From the NCBI GenBank assembly GCA_964495825.1, contig CAZBWI010000002.1:1-17919 (forward strand): 17,919 nucleotides of DNA. The letters are read 5' to 3'. The notes under the pieces were generated by a model. That model was not told where the DNA came from. It ran no database searches and saw only the letters and a list, made by a program, of their open reading frames with translations. The translations under genes and the position numbers were made by a program. Shown here in pieces: positions 1-8,845 of the stretch. Numbering within the stretch: the first letter of the stretch is position 1; every line of letters begins with the position of its first letter. The stretch is from CAJBLF01 sp964495825. Its GTDB lineage: Bacteria > Patescibacteriota > Gracilibacteria > Absconditabacterales > Absconditicoccaceae.

Positions 1-20
1 ACTTTATTGATTAATTTGTA

Positions 21-48
21 TTGACATTATTTTTCTTATATTTATAAG
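21..48 (+). promoter_or_regulatory. Putative sigma-70 promoter of the AAA+ gene
   Basis: TTGACA at 21-26 matches the -35 consensus exactly. After a 16-nt spacer, TATAAG at 43-48 matches the -10 in five of six positions. The AAA+ start codon lies about 38 nt downstream of the -10. This is read directly from the sequence; activity is inferred. Confidence 0.55.
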
Positions 49-50
49 AA
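33..50. repeat. Perfect inverted repeat over the -10 box (possible operator)
   Basis: TTCTTATA at 33-40 and TATAAGAA at 43-50 are exact reverse complements separated by TT. The palindrome covers the -10 hexamer of the promoter upstream of the AAA+ gene, which is where a dimeric repressor would bind. In AT-rich DNA such a palindrome can also arise by chance, and it is too short and AT-rich to be a convincing terminator. Confidence 0.35.
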
Positions 51-85
51 AGTCTCAGTATTTTTATGTTATTGTATCGAATATT

Positions 86-1975
86 ATGAAAACCCGTATG
101 GATAATATGAGTGATTCTGAGAAGAATAATTCAAATGAAACTACTACTAACAAATCCAATACTTCCGAAGGTATTACAAATGTTTCTTCAAATGTAGCCT
201 CCAATACATCTTCTGCTGATTTTTCGAATGCTGTAAAAAAAGATATCAACTATATTTTTCAGCTCAATGTTACCAAGGGGAAGCTGCAGAATATCCAGAA
301 AAAAATAGATAAACTTACTGATAAGGCTCAAACATTTTCTAATCTCTTCCAAGAAAAATATAGTATGGTCAACTTTCATAAAGAACAGATTTATTTAACA
401 GAATTGGAGTATCTTAGACAACTCAATGTCTTCCATCAGAACATGAATTTTTATAATATTTCTGATATCAGTATCCTTACTGATTTATCCAAAAGGAATA
501 CCTTTCTCGATAAATATCAAGATACATATCTTAAGCAAACGATCTTACCATTGTTGGCTATGTCGTCTGAACAAGATCCTCAGAAATTAGAACATATAAA
601 AAATTCACTTTTGGATCAGGAAATGCAGAAAATTGAACAAATTTTGGAACAATTGCATATTATGTATCTTAATATTGTTGTAGAACAACAACTTCTTGAT
701 GAGAAAAAGAAAAAATTTGAACAATTAAAAAAAGAAATTAATTTTTCCCAACAAGAATATGCTCGTATACAAGCTACTATCCAAACTGAACAACAAAGAT
801 ATCAAGATGTTACTCAGCATGGTTTACTCAAAGCTTATGAAGTGTCTTGAACAAAGATATCTATAGATGATTTTGTTGCAAATTCTACTATAGAGCTTCA
901 GATGAAAAAACTTATCGCTGTTTTTAATAATCCATCTGAGGCAAAAAAATTCTGAATCTCTTTACCAAAATGAATCCTTTTTGTCGGTGAACCAGAAACT
1001 GGTAAGACTTTCGCTGCCAAGGTATTGGCTTCTGAAATAGGTCGTAAGATGTATCATATCAAAGCACATGACCTTTTTTCTGAAAATTCTACGGATCCCA
1101 ATCAGATGCTCTCTATTATTTTCTATAGTATTATCGATTATGTCCAAAAAAATAAGGAATCTTGTATCATCTTCCTCGATGAAATAGAAAAAATTATTAG
1201 CAGTATGTGAGAATATGCTCCTATTGAACAGAAGATAATTTCCAATACTATCCTCAAAAATATTATCAATATCCAGAAATCCAATCTCGACATTACTATC
1301 ATCGCTGCGTTAGGACAAAAGAACAAGATCGATCCGAGATTTATGAAATATGATGTTTTTGATAATCAATTTTTCTTCGAATTGCCAAAAGAAGAGGAAA
1401 GAAAAAGATTGTTTCAACTGTACATATCAAAAGCTGAAAAACGTGCTAAACTTAAACTTTTTGATCAAACTATTATTGATGAACTTGTAACCAAGACTGA
1501 ATGATTCTCTGCAGAATATATCAAACAGCTTATCAATACATGTGTCAAAGAATATCTGTATGCATATCTTAATAAAAAATCTTCTTTTGATATTGATCAA
1601 ACATTCATATGAACTGTTTTAGCTAAAATGGATGATATGAAAAAAAATAATCTTTCTGCTCAGAAAATCCTTTCTCGTGAAGAGAGGCAGAAAATACTTT
1701 CAATATTTATGATGAAACATACGATTTTTGGCCAATTTGATGATAAAAATCATGCTGATGTGATAAAGAATTTTATATTAGATCATACTGATGAGTATAC
1801 AGAGGCAGATATGAGTACACTCATAAATACTCTTGTCAACGAATATCAGAGAAGAAAAGCTGAATATCATAGACAATCACTTATTCAGAAAGACTTTATA
1901 TTAGCAAAAATTAAAGAGTTGAGAGAAGAAGATCAAAGGAAAGGAAATAGTTCATATTTCAATTATCACAGATAA
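86..1975 (+). CDS. AAA+ ATPase with long N-terminal coiled coil
   Basis: With TGA read as Gly this is one 629-aa frame ending in TAA; six in-frame TGAs lie at 848, 953, 971, 1208, 1502 and 1610. Residues 1-45 are Ser/Asn/Thr-rich and probably disordered. Residues about 60-255 are rich in Lys, Glu and Gln with heptad-like spacing, so probably coiled coil. The AAA+ module follows: LPKGILFVGEPETGKT with the P-loop at 301-308, Walker B IIFLDEIEKI with D365/E366, a candidate arginine finger at R418 (IDPRF), and sensor-2 region GFSAEYIKQLI at 473-483. The last 120 residues are helical and charged. The core resembles FtsH/proteasomal-type AAA domains, but no protease motif (HExxH) is present. The P-loop is unusual: GEPETGKT where GPPGTGKT is common. 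The likely role is an ATP-driven remodelling or scaffold protein; substrate unknown. ATGs at 98 and 107 are alternative starts. Confidence 0.85.
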
Positions 1976-2084
1976 TTTTTCTAAAAAACCATTTGAGAAA
2001 ATGTATAGAAATCATATATTGTATCTGCTTATAAATGTTATATTTTTTCTATGTGTGTGATTTTAAATTGGTAAATCGTTTTCT

Positions 2085-2573
2085 ATGTCTGTAGCTTTTC
2101 TCAATCCAGAAAATTTCAAGATAGACAGTACTGGTCGAACAATACAGGATGCTCCTGCTGTCGTCAATGGTAAACATCTTTCCATCAAAGTGAAAATTAA
2201 TCCGGAATGAGATGTCTGGGAATATGTGAGTTGAGTTCCTGCTGAATTCATTGGTCAGCAATTGTTTACCTATCCTGCTGCGTTGAGAGAAACTAAAAAA
2301 AATGGTAAGTCTTTGCCTGCTGATCAGAGTGCATTGATTGAGACTATCACTACGATGCCAGGAGATACCGAATTACAGAAATACAAAAATTACTTCACTG
2401 CAACCATTACCAAACTTGCAGGATGTTATTCATCAGGATTACATGTCTTTGATGATATCTGAATACGAGCATATTATTGGCTCGATGATGGAACACGTCT
2501 CAATTTGAATGCTACAACTCGAGGTGTTGCGAGAAGAGATGAAACTATGGGATATAGTGTAAAATGTTTCTAA
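2085..2573 (+). CDS. Hypothetical protein with C-type-lectin-like (Fib_succ_major-like) C-terminus
   Basis: A 162-aa frame starts with MSVAFLNPENF and ends in TAA, with Gly-TGAs at 2208, 2232 and 2460. The middle and C-terminal parts follow the order of motifs of the Fibrobacter succinogenes major paralogous (FGE/C-type-lectin-like) domain: FTYPAALRETKKNGKSLP, then LAGCYSSGLHVF and GIRAYYW, then the ending MGYSVKCF, which resembles the family ending GxSVRC. The Ser-Ser-x-Glu signature after the tryptophan is not conserved (WLDDG), so the assignment is by pattern only. Such folds serve as ligand-binding surface or phage-tail domains. It starts 109 nt after the AAA+ gene in the same direction and may be cotranscribed. 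No signal peptide is visible. Its TAA overlaps the TAG of the convergent rdgB. Confidence 0.65.
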
Positions 2574-3124
2574 GACATATTTTCTTGTTCTAAAAATTTC
2601 TTCAATTTGTTGGCTGCTATACTTCTCATACTGATCTTATTTTTCAGTTTTCTTGGCATTGCGCCGTAGGATATATTGTATCCATCGGGATGAAAGATCG
2701 GGTCTCGACCAAAATCGCTTTCTATTTCTTGTTTGACTATTTTTCCTTCAGCACTTCCTTCGAAAAAATGGATCTTATTTTTGTTTTTTGCATAGCCGAT
2801 GAGTACGGTTGCTTGGGCTCTGAAATTATTGTATTTTTTGGTTAGTTCATAGATACCGTCGTTTTTCAATTCCTTCAAAAATCGCTTGATAAGTGGTCAA
2901 GGAAGCTTACCTCCAAGGCAATCGAGATAGAGTGATGTATCTTCTATGATCATCGGTCCCTTATGATGCTTCAATGCTTCTTCTAGTTTATGTCTGATGA
3001 TCTTGTGCGGATCTATTTCCTGTAATTCCGGCAAGTCGATGTCCAATTGTGCTATATTCCCTTTGCCGAGGATGTATTCGAATTCTTTGAATTTGTTCTT
3101 GTTGCCGGTGATGAAATACAACAT
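2570..3124 (-). CDS. rdgB: Non-canonical purine NTP pyrophosphatase (HAM1/ITPase family)
   Basis: The 184-aa product hydrolyses dITP/XTP-type nucleotides to monophosphates and pyrophosphate, keeping deaminated purines out of nucleic acids; it is cytosolic. Family motifs are in order: the nucleotide-binding start ITGNKNKFKEFE (residues 5-16), the acidic catalytic region EDTSLYLDCLGGKLPGPLIK (61-80, D62), FGRDPIFHPDGY, and KNKISMR near the C-terminus. Gly76 in the GKLPGP motif is encoded by TGA at 2897-2899, which would end the protein under the standard code. The family's highly conserved Ser-His-Arg is here Ser-Met-Arg, and the usual FGWDP is FGRDP. The overall pattern is closer to the archaeal/eukaryotic ITPA branch than to E. 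coli RdgB. Last gene of a tsaC-yigZ-rdgB operon, 29 nt after yigZ. Stop is TAG. Confidence 0.92.
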
Positions 3125-3153
3125 TACTTCAATTACGTATTAAAAATTATGAA

Positions 3154-3792
3154 TTATATCTTTATCTGACCTTTTGAATGTTCGAAGAGTTCTTTCTTGA
3201 ACGACTCGAGATAACCTCTATTGATTCTTATTTCACATTCAATATCTTTGTCGTATTTTTCATTCACTATTTTTGCATTGAACTTATTCACGATATTTCT
3301 CACGATAGGAACAAGATCGAAGTGATAGCTGAATTTTATGTTTTTCGTGATTTCTTGTTGAATGATTTCGCTATGTTCTATGACTTGTTTTGCGCAATCA
3401 CCGTAGGCTTGAATAAGTCATCCGACGCCGAGTAGTGTTCATCAAAAATATCTCGTAACGATGACCAATATGTTGTGTAATTCGTGTCCTTGGATCTGTG
3501 CTAATATTGGCCTGCCTGCCGTGTTCGCTGGTTCTCCTTCATCACTCACTTTCAGATATTCTGGCGTGATTTCCAATTTGCTGAAGAGGTCGTAATTCAC
3601 TTTTGTTCCACAGATGTAGGCGTAGCAGTTGTGTGTGGCGTCGCGATATTTGTCTTTGAGTTCTTTTAAATGTTTTTCAGCTTCTTCCTTGCTTTCTACA
3701 TGAAAAACATTTCCGATGAATCTCGATCATTTGATCTTTGGAATCTCGTATTCGATATGTTGTGTTATCGTTTTGTAGAAGAGTTTGTTCAA
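3154..3792 (-). CDS. yigZ: YigZ/IMPACT family protein
   Basis: The frame of about 212 aa shows the N-terminal IMPACT signature in full: KIKGSRFIGNVFHVESKEEA, then YRDATHNCYAY, then SDEGEPANTAGRPIL, then LVIVTRYFGGTLLGVGGLI. The length matches the family (about 200 aa, IMPACT domain plus a ferredoxin-like DUF1949 C-terminus). The biochemical role is unsettled; bacterial members are linked to nucleic-acid or translation factor binding. Four glycines are TGA (3727, 3442, 3439, 3418), including two adjacent ones in the invariant RYFGG. No ATG exists between the upstream in-frame stop at 3868 and the IKGS motif. TTG at 3790-3792 leaves the usual leader of about 20 residues and is my choice of start. 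It lies 50 nt downstream of tsaC in the same operon. Confidence 0.9.
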
Positions 3793-3842
3793 AAGAAATG
3801 ATAGATGATAAATACGTGTTTGATATTTGAGGGATGTTGTAG

Positions 3843-4835
3843 TTATGTTGTTGCTGATTTTTTGACTCTATTCATGATGGCGTAGCCGAGTCATTTTTCT
3901 GGTAATGCTTCGATGAGGATGATATCTTGTTTATCTTTGTCGCATTGATGATAAATATTAAAAAGGTTTTTTGCACAAGTTGCGAGGTTGTTTTTTGTTC
4001 ATCGAGGATAGATTGTGAATCTGTAAATTTTTAGTTTTTTTGTATGATCAGCAAGAAATTCTTCTGTAGCAATCAGTCAGATTTTTTTCTTTGTTTTGGC
4101 TAATTGTTGTATTTCTTTGTATGTTTTGAATATATATACCTTTGCCTTTGGTGCATAATGTCTGTATCTTGTACCTGGCGACATATGTTTTCCTTTTGTT
4201 GTGTAGATGATGGGTATTTTTTTGCCAACAATTGTTTGGATATCTTCTTTGGTTATAAATCCAGGTCTCAAAATTTCTATCTTATTTTCACTGGCTCTTA
4301 CGACTGTGGATTCTATTCCTACTTCACTTTCCCCTCCATCAAGGATCATTGGTATTTGGTTTTGAAAATTTTCATATACCATTTCTGCGCTTGTTGGACT
4401 CGGTCTTGTTGAGAGGTTTGCGCTTGGTGCAGCAACCGGAAAATTACATCATGTTAATAATTTTTTACAAATTTTGTTTTGAGGAATTCTTATGCTCATA
4501 AGTGGTTGTCCTGCAGTTACTTCTTTGGGAATTATATTTTTTGGTCTCAACAGTAGTGTACATGGTCCTGGCATACATTTTTTTATTAAAAGTTTTTGGA
4601 TATGGTTATCGATATATGCATATTTTTGTATTTGGGATTTTTTTCCTACATGACAAATGAGTGGGTTGTCCAATGGTCTTTTTTTTATTACAAAAATCTT
4701 TTTAATTGCTTGAGGCAATAACGCATTTGCGCCTAATCCATAAATTGTCTCTGTAGGAAATGCTACAATTTCTCATTTAGCAAGTAGCTTTTGGGCTTTT
4801 TTGATATATTTGTCTGTTGCTGGGTAAATAGTCAT
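3843..4835 (-). CDS. tsaC: Threonylcarbamoyl-AMP synthase, long Sua5 type
   Basis: The 330-aa product makes threonylcarbamoyl-AMP from Thr, bicarbonate and ATP, the first step of t6A37 modification of ANN-decoding tRNAs, in the cytosol. The YrdC core shows EIVAFPTETIYGLGANAL (about residues 22-39), KKRPLDNPLICHV, CTLLLRP, FPVAAPSANLSTRPSPTSAE and GIESTVV. The Sua5-type linker MSPGTRYRHYAPKA then leads into a C-terminal domain ending in IEALPEKGLGYAIMNRV. Length equals that of Sua5 rather than the short TsaC (about 190 aa). Five glycines are TGA (4773, 4449, 4077, 3999, 3891). The ATG start at 4833-4835 places the first strand correctly. First gene of the minus-strand operon with yigZ and rdgB. 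Confidence 0.94.
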
Positions 4836-4951
4836 TACGTACTATGTTATAATTGTTAATTTTTTGTGTATATCTGTTTTTTTTTGATTATGTTGATGTA
4901 AGCGTTTCTATCTTGTTCATTATTATTTTTTTAGTTTAGTTATATTGGGGA

Positions 4952-5533
4952 TTAGAGGTCTGTTTGTACTTTAACTTTAAATTCCGATGTAATGAAGATA
5001 GTGAATATTCCATGGATAAGTATCCATACTGGTGTGAGACTTACAAATTGAAACATGTATGGATTATTTGCAACTGTTTTTGCTATATTTGATATTGCGG
5101 TGATATTGATTCCATTCATACCTAAGATTACGATCTGCAGGGTGAGTACCATACTGATGACGGTGAGCGGTACAAAGATCAACTGTAACATTTTTTTGAG
5201 TGCTTCATCTCCAGGTAATACTATTCTAATTTTTGATGTCCTATAGATGATAACAAACAGAATAATATAGAGGATAAGAACAATAGTCATACTTCCGTTG
5301 TTTAAAAAGTTTGCAAATTTTACATTATTGATTCATAAAGTTGTGAGCTCAGGAGCTTTTTTCATGTATTCTGCTGCAAGTTTGATGGATTGCGATGCTG
5401 CTAAGCATATACTCATCAGTATATAATTCCCTAGGATAATTCTGATCATTTTATCAATCCCTATCGTGAATGAAAATATTGCTAATATACTTACAAAAAT
5501 GATGATTCCATATGTAATGAGATTTTCCGTCAT
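4952..5533 (-). CDS. Multi-span integral membrane protein, unknown function
   Basis: I do not recognise the family. The 193-aa frame holds four or five hydrophobic stretches: about residues 7-27 (TYGIIIFVSILAIFSFTIGI), 33-50, 82-98 (TIVLILYIILFVIIY), 117-140 (LIFVPLTVISMVLTLQIVIL) and 165-183 (PVWILIHGIFTIFIT). Short charged loops such as KIRIVLPGDEALKKM separate them. One Gly is TGA (5333), joining the two halves within a soluble loop (TTLGINNVKF). The ATG at 5531-5533 is preceded by the 14-nt tandem repeats, so its promoter must lie within or beside that array. It is divergent from the pseudopilin and in tandem with, but 116 nt from, tsaC. A link to the pilus genes is possible but only positional. 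Confidence 0.8.
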
Positions 5534-5540
5534 GTACTTT

Positions 5541-5638
5541 GAGTTCAGAATGTAAAATTCAGAATTTAGAATTCAGAATTTAGAATTCAGAATGTAGAAT
5601 TCAGAATGTAGAATTCAGAATTTAGAATCAATATTTTA
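5541..5638. repeat. 14-nt tandem repeat array, six copies plus a degenerate seventh
   Basis: Units of GAATTCAGAATNTA run head to tail from 5541 to 5624 (N is G or T at one position; the first two copies differ by one base at their start). A degenerate copy follows at 5625-5638. Each unit contains the palindrome GAATTC. The array fills most of the divergent gap between the membrane protein (5533) and the pseudopilin (5725). Confidence 0.9.
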
Positions 5639-5724
5639 GGCATAATCATCTGTTTTTGAGATTGAAAAAAGCATTGCGATGTATACACTCTCTTATTAGA
5701 GGCTTTTTATATGTATCCAAATCG

Positions 5725-6438
5725 ATGAGATTTGCAACCAGAAGATGTAATACTAGAGGCAGGCAAGGCTTTACGATATGGGAGATTCTTGTTGTTATCG
5801 TCGTTATCTCTGTCGGATTATTGTCTGTGGTTGTGGTCCTTACCAATGGATTGAAATATGTACAGAAGACTAGATACAAAGTTGTTGCTCTAAACCTTGC
5901 TAGAGAAGGCATGGAGGCTATCTATCAGCTTAGAGATACCAATCGAACGAAACGAGCAGGAGTCAAAGACCAATGTTGGCTCAAGATCAATCCTCTGGTA
6001 GATGAATGAGCTTTGAGATGTCCTGATGATCTTTGGTTTGTTAGTGGTTCATATGCACTTGAACATTTATCTGTATGATGACAACAATATTTCGCTTTGA
6101 CATGACCTCGAGGAGTATTGGATGTGGGAAATGGTTTAGATAGCGGTGATTTGCAATATAGTCTTTGTCAGACATGAGGGTTTCGATATCCATGTATATG
6201 ATTATACCCTACTTCTAGTGAATGAATATATTTTAGAGAAATACAATGACTCGGACTCTATCTCAAGGATGAGTCTATAACCTGATGATTAGCATTATGG
6301 TGTACGTGATGAATGAGTCCAGGATGCTGAACCAATAGAGCCAAAGAGTTCCGTTTCTGTAGTAGAGTGGTTTATATTGGTGATACGACCGGTGAAGTGA
6401 AATTGTGCTGAGTACTTACCAACTTTAAAGGGAAATAA
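5725..6438 (+). CDS. Type IV prepilin-like pseudopilin
   Basis: The 237-aa product begins with a short basic leader, MRFATRRCNTRGRQ, then G15/F16 and FTIWEILVVIVVISVGLL. This is a class III (prepilin peptidase) signal, cleaved after Gly15, with the conserved Glu at +5 (E20). The hydrophobic helix (about 16-40) continues into an amphipathic N-terminal pilin helix. The rest is a globular Gly/Cys-rich domain. Fourteen of its glycines are TGA, all after residue 94, with tandem pairs at 6076/6079, 6283/6286 and 6307/6310; the standard code would stop at 6007. An upstream TTG at 5656 is in frame, but ATG 5725 gives a normal-length leader. The likely place is the tip or minor subunit of a type IV pilus or type II secretion pseudopilus. 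It is separated from rel by 91 nt. Confidence 0.86.
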
Positions 6439-6529
6439 TTTTAAATAAATTTATTTGTTAAAATTTACATAGAATGAATATGTTTAATTTAGTACTTAAT
6501 ATTTAGCATTTACCATTGTGTTTTAGTAG

Positions 6530-8749
6530 ATGGATGTCAAAGAGTTAGAAAAATTCTTTACTTATAAACCTTTTATCGATCAGGATCCTCACATTATCCT
6601 TGATAAGATTATCCAGAAAGCAAAAAAATATCTTCCAGATACTCAAATTTTAGGTATCAAAAAGGCTTATGATTATGCTGCAGAAAAACATGCATGACAA
6701 GTAAGATTATCATGAGAGCCGTATATTGTCCATCCACTTAGGGCTACCATATTTCTTATGGAAATCAAACCTGATCTTGAAACTATTCAAACATGTTTGC
6801 TCCATGATGTCATGGAAGATTGTAATGTCTCCCAGGAGGAAATAGAAAAGGAGTTTGGCTCAGAAGTTGCACATTTATGCGAGTGAATGGTTAAGGTGTC
6901 CAAGATTAAATATAAGTGAGAAGACAGGCATCTGGAGACACTCAAAAAAACATTTCTTGCGATGGCTCGTGACTTGAGGGTTATCTTTGTAAAGCTTGTT
7001 GATCGTATTCATAATATCCAAACGCTCTATTATCATCCCAATCCTTCCAAGAGACAGAAGATTGCTCAGGAGACGATGAAGATCTTTGTTCCGATTGCCA
7101 AGAGACTTGGACTTTATCACTATCAACTTTATCTGGAGAATGGTTCGTTCAAGGTTTTGGAAGAGGAATCTTTTAATGATATTTTTGCCTATCTGAAGAG
7201 ATATTTTGGTGAAGGAGAAAAATATACGGAGAGAGGTATCAAGCTTCTGACTAATCTTCTTGAAAAAGAGGGTATAAAAAATTTTGAGGTTAAAGGAAGA
7301 ATTAAAAGTCCATATAGGGTATTTGAGAAACTCCAGCATAGATATAAGACGACAGAGATTTCTACGGTGATGGATCTGATGGCATATAGAGTGATTACCC
7401 AAACAGTCAGCGATTGTTATATGGTACTAGGAATTATTCATAAATATTATACGCCGCTCATTAAGAAGATCAAAGACTATATCGCTGTGCCGAAATTTAA
7501 TGGCTATCAAAGTATCCATACGACTATACTTGGAATGTTCCGTTTCCCTACAGAGATTCAAATTAGGACGTATGAAATGGATGAAGTTGCGGAGTTTTGA
7601 GTTGCAGCACATTTTGCTTATTCAGAACATAATGCTCCCGTTAAGGTTTCTGAACAGCAGAGTGAGTGGATCAAAAAACTCCAGGATATCGTAAATAATT
7701 ATAAATCACTCGATGATAAAGAACAATTTAAAAAAGAATTGAATATCGAAATATTGGAAAAACGCATTTTCCTTTATACTCCTCAGGGAGATGTTATCGA
7801 ACTTCCTGTAGGTAGTACAGTATTGGATTTTGCATTTGCTATTCATAGTGATATCTGACTTTCGTTTAAGAATGCTATTGTCAATGGTGAGATAAAACCT
7901 ATCAGTTATGTACCTGAGACCTGAGATGTTATCAAAATAAATACGTTCAAAAATAAATATGTTGCCAATAAGCATCGATTGGAGTTTCTCCATACCCCAG
8001 GCGCTAGGAATAATCTTACCAAATATCTTAAATCCCAGCAAAAAGAGCAACTTATCGCTCAAGCGCTTCATGATCTCAATAAACATCTCAAAATTTTTTG
8101 ATTACCGTTATTTCATTCCACAGGCGATCAAATCAGTAAAGTATATTCCAAAGAAGAAATTGAAAAAAAATTACTTGCGATACTTGATAAAAAGGAGACA
8201 TATTCTCAGCTTATAAAATCTGTATATCCCAAAGAGTTTGCTGCACAGAGAGAACAGGCATATACAGGTCCGAAACTTGTCGAAACTGATCTCAAGGAAT
8301 TTAAGGAAAATCTTTCTGTTATCGTGGATGGTGATGAATTGATCAATTATTATTTTTGTCATGAATGTAAACCTAAGCCTGGTAATAAGATTATTGCCAA
8401 GACGGGAAGGGATGGTATCAGAATCCATGAAGTTGGATGTAGAGGTATCAAGACCATTTCTTTTGATAAGCTCCTTGAAGCACATCGAGCATGAGAATCT
8501 GAAAACATCTACAAGATTTGGATTGAGCTCAAGATTTCCAACAGACAGGGTAATATTATCGGTATGATGAAAATTTTTAATGATCTCCATATTCCTGTAC
8601 TCAATGTAACGATGAAAAATCTTCAGGAAAATATGAGTCTCTTCGCTTTTGAAACGGAATTTGCTAATCCCGGTAAGATAGCGTTTTTGATCAATAGCTT
8701 GAAAAAATATGATGATTCGTTAAAGGTTATGAAGAAAAAGATCTCCTAA
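6530..8749 (+). CDS. rel: Bifunctional (p)ppGpp synthetase/hydrolase (RelA/SpoT homologue)
   Basis: The 739-aa product has the full long-RSH layout. The HD hydrolase domain is intact: H54 (EKHAGQVRLSGEPYIVHPL), H92/D93 in LLHDVMED, and D158 in KLVDRIHN. The synthetase domain has VKGRIKSPYRVFEKLQ, VMDLMAYRVI, KDYIAVPKFNGYQSIHTTI and TEIQIRT. The TGS domain has IFLYTPQGDVIELPVGSTV. Next comes a Cys/His region (YFCHECKPKPG to HEVGCRGI) and a C-terminal ACT domain (IGMMKIFNDLHIPVLNVTM). It makes pppGpp from ATP and GTP/GDP on starved ribosomes and can also degrade it. Nine glycines are TGA (6695, 6713, 6884, 6917, 7598, 7856, 7922, 8099, 8492), including G56 of the first HD motif. The gene stands alone, ends in TAA, and starts at ATG 6530. 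Confidence 0.95.
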
Positions 8750-8845
8750 ACAATGATAGATGATACATAAAAATAATAAATTTGAAAAAGACATCTATTA
8801 TCTATAATTTATTCATTCATTGTTTTAATTGTTAAATTTTTACGG

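Noticed and set aside
86..1975. The AAA+ region as a pseudogene with several nonsense mutations
   Set aside because: All interruptions are TGA, never TAA or TAG, and the residues needed there are Gly; the same holds for every neighbouring gene.
3178..3435. Plus-strand open frame (about 85 codons) opposite yigZ
   Set aside because: It is the shadow of yigZ, which carries unmistakable IMPACT motifs on the minus strand when TGA is Gly.
4104..4412. Plus-strand open frame of about 100 codons opposite tsaC
   Set aside because: Shadow of the Sua5-type gene; its Cys/Phe/Tyr-rich composition is typical of antisense reading of AT-rich coding sequence.
5541..5638. CRISPR array
   Set aside because: Units of 14 nt are directly adjacent with no spacers, so this is a simple tandem repeat.
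6875..7402. Minus-strand open frame of about 175 codons
   Set aside because: It lies opposite the Rel HD and synthetase domains, whose motifs are all on the plus strand.
8171..8590. Minus-strand open frame of about 139 codons
   Set aside because: Antisense to the C-terminal half of rel; no family features.
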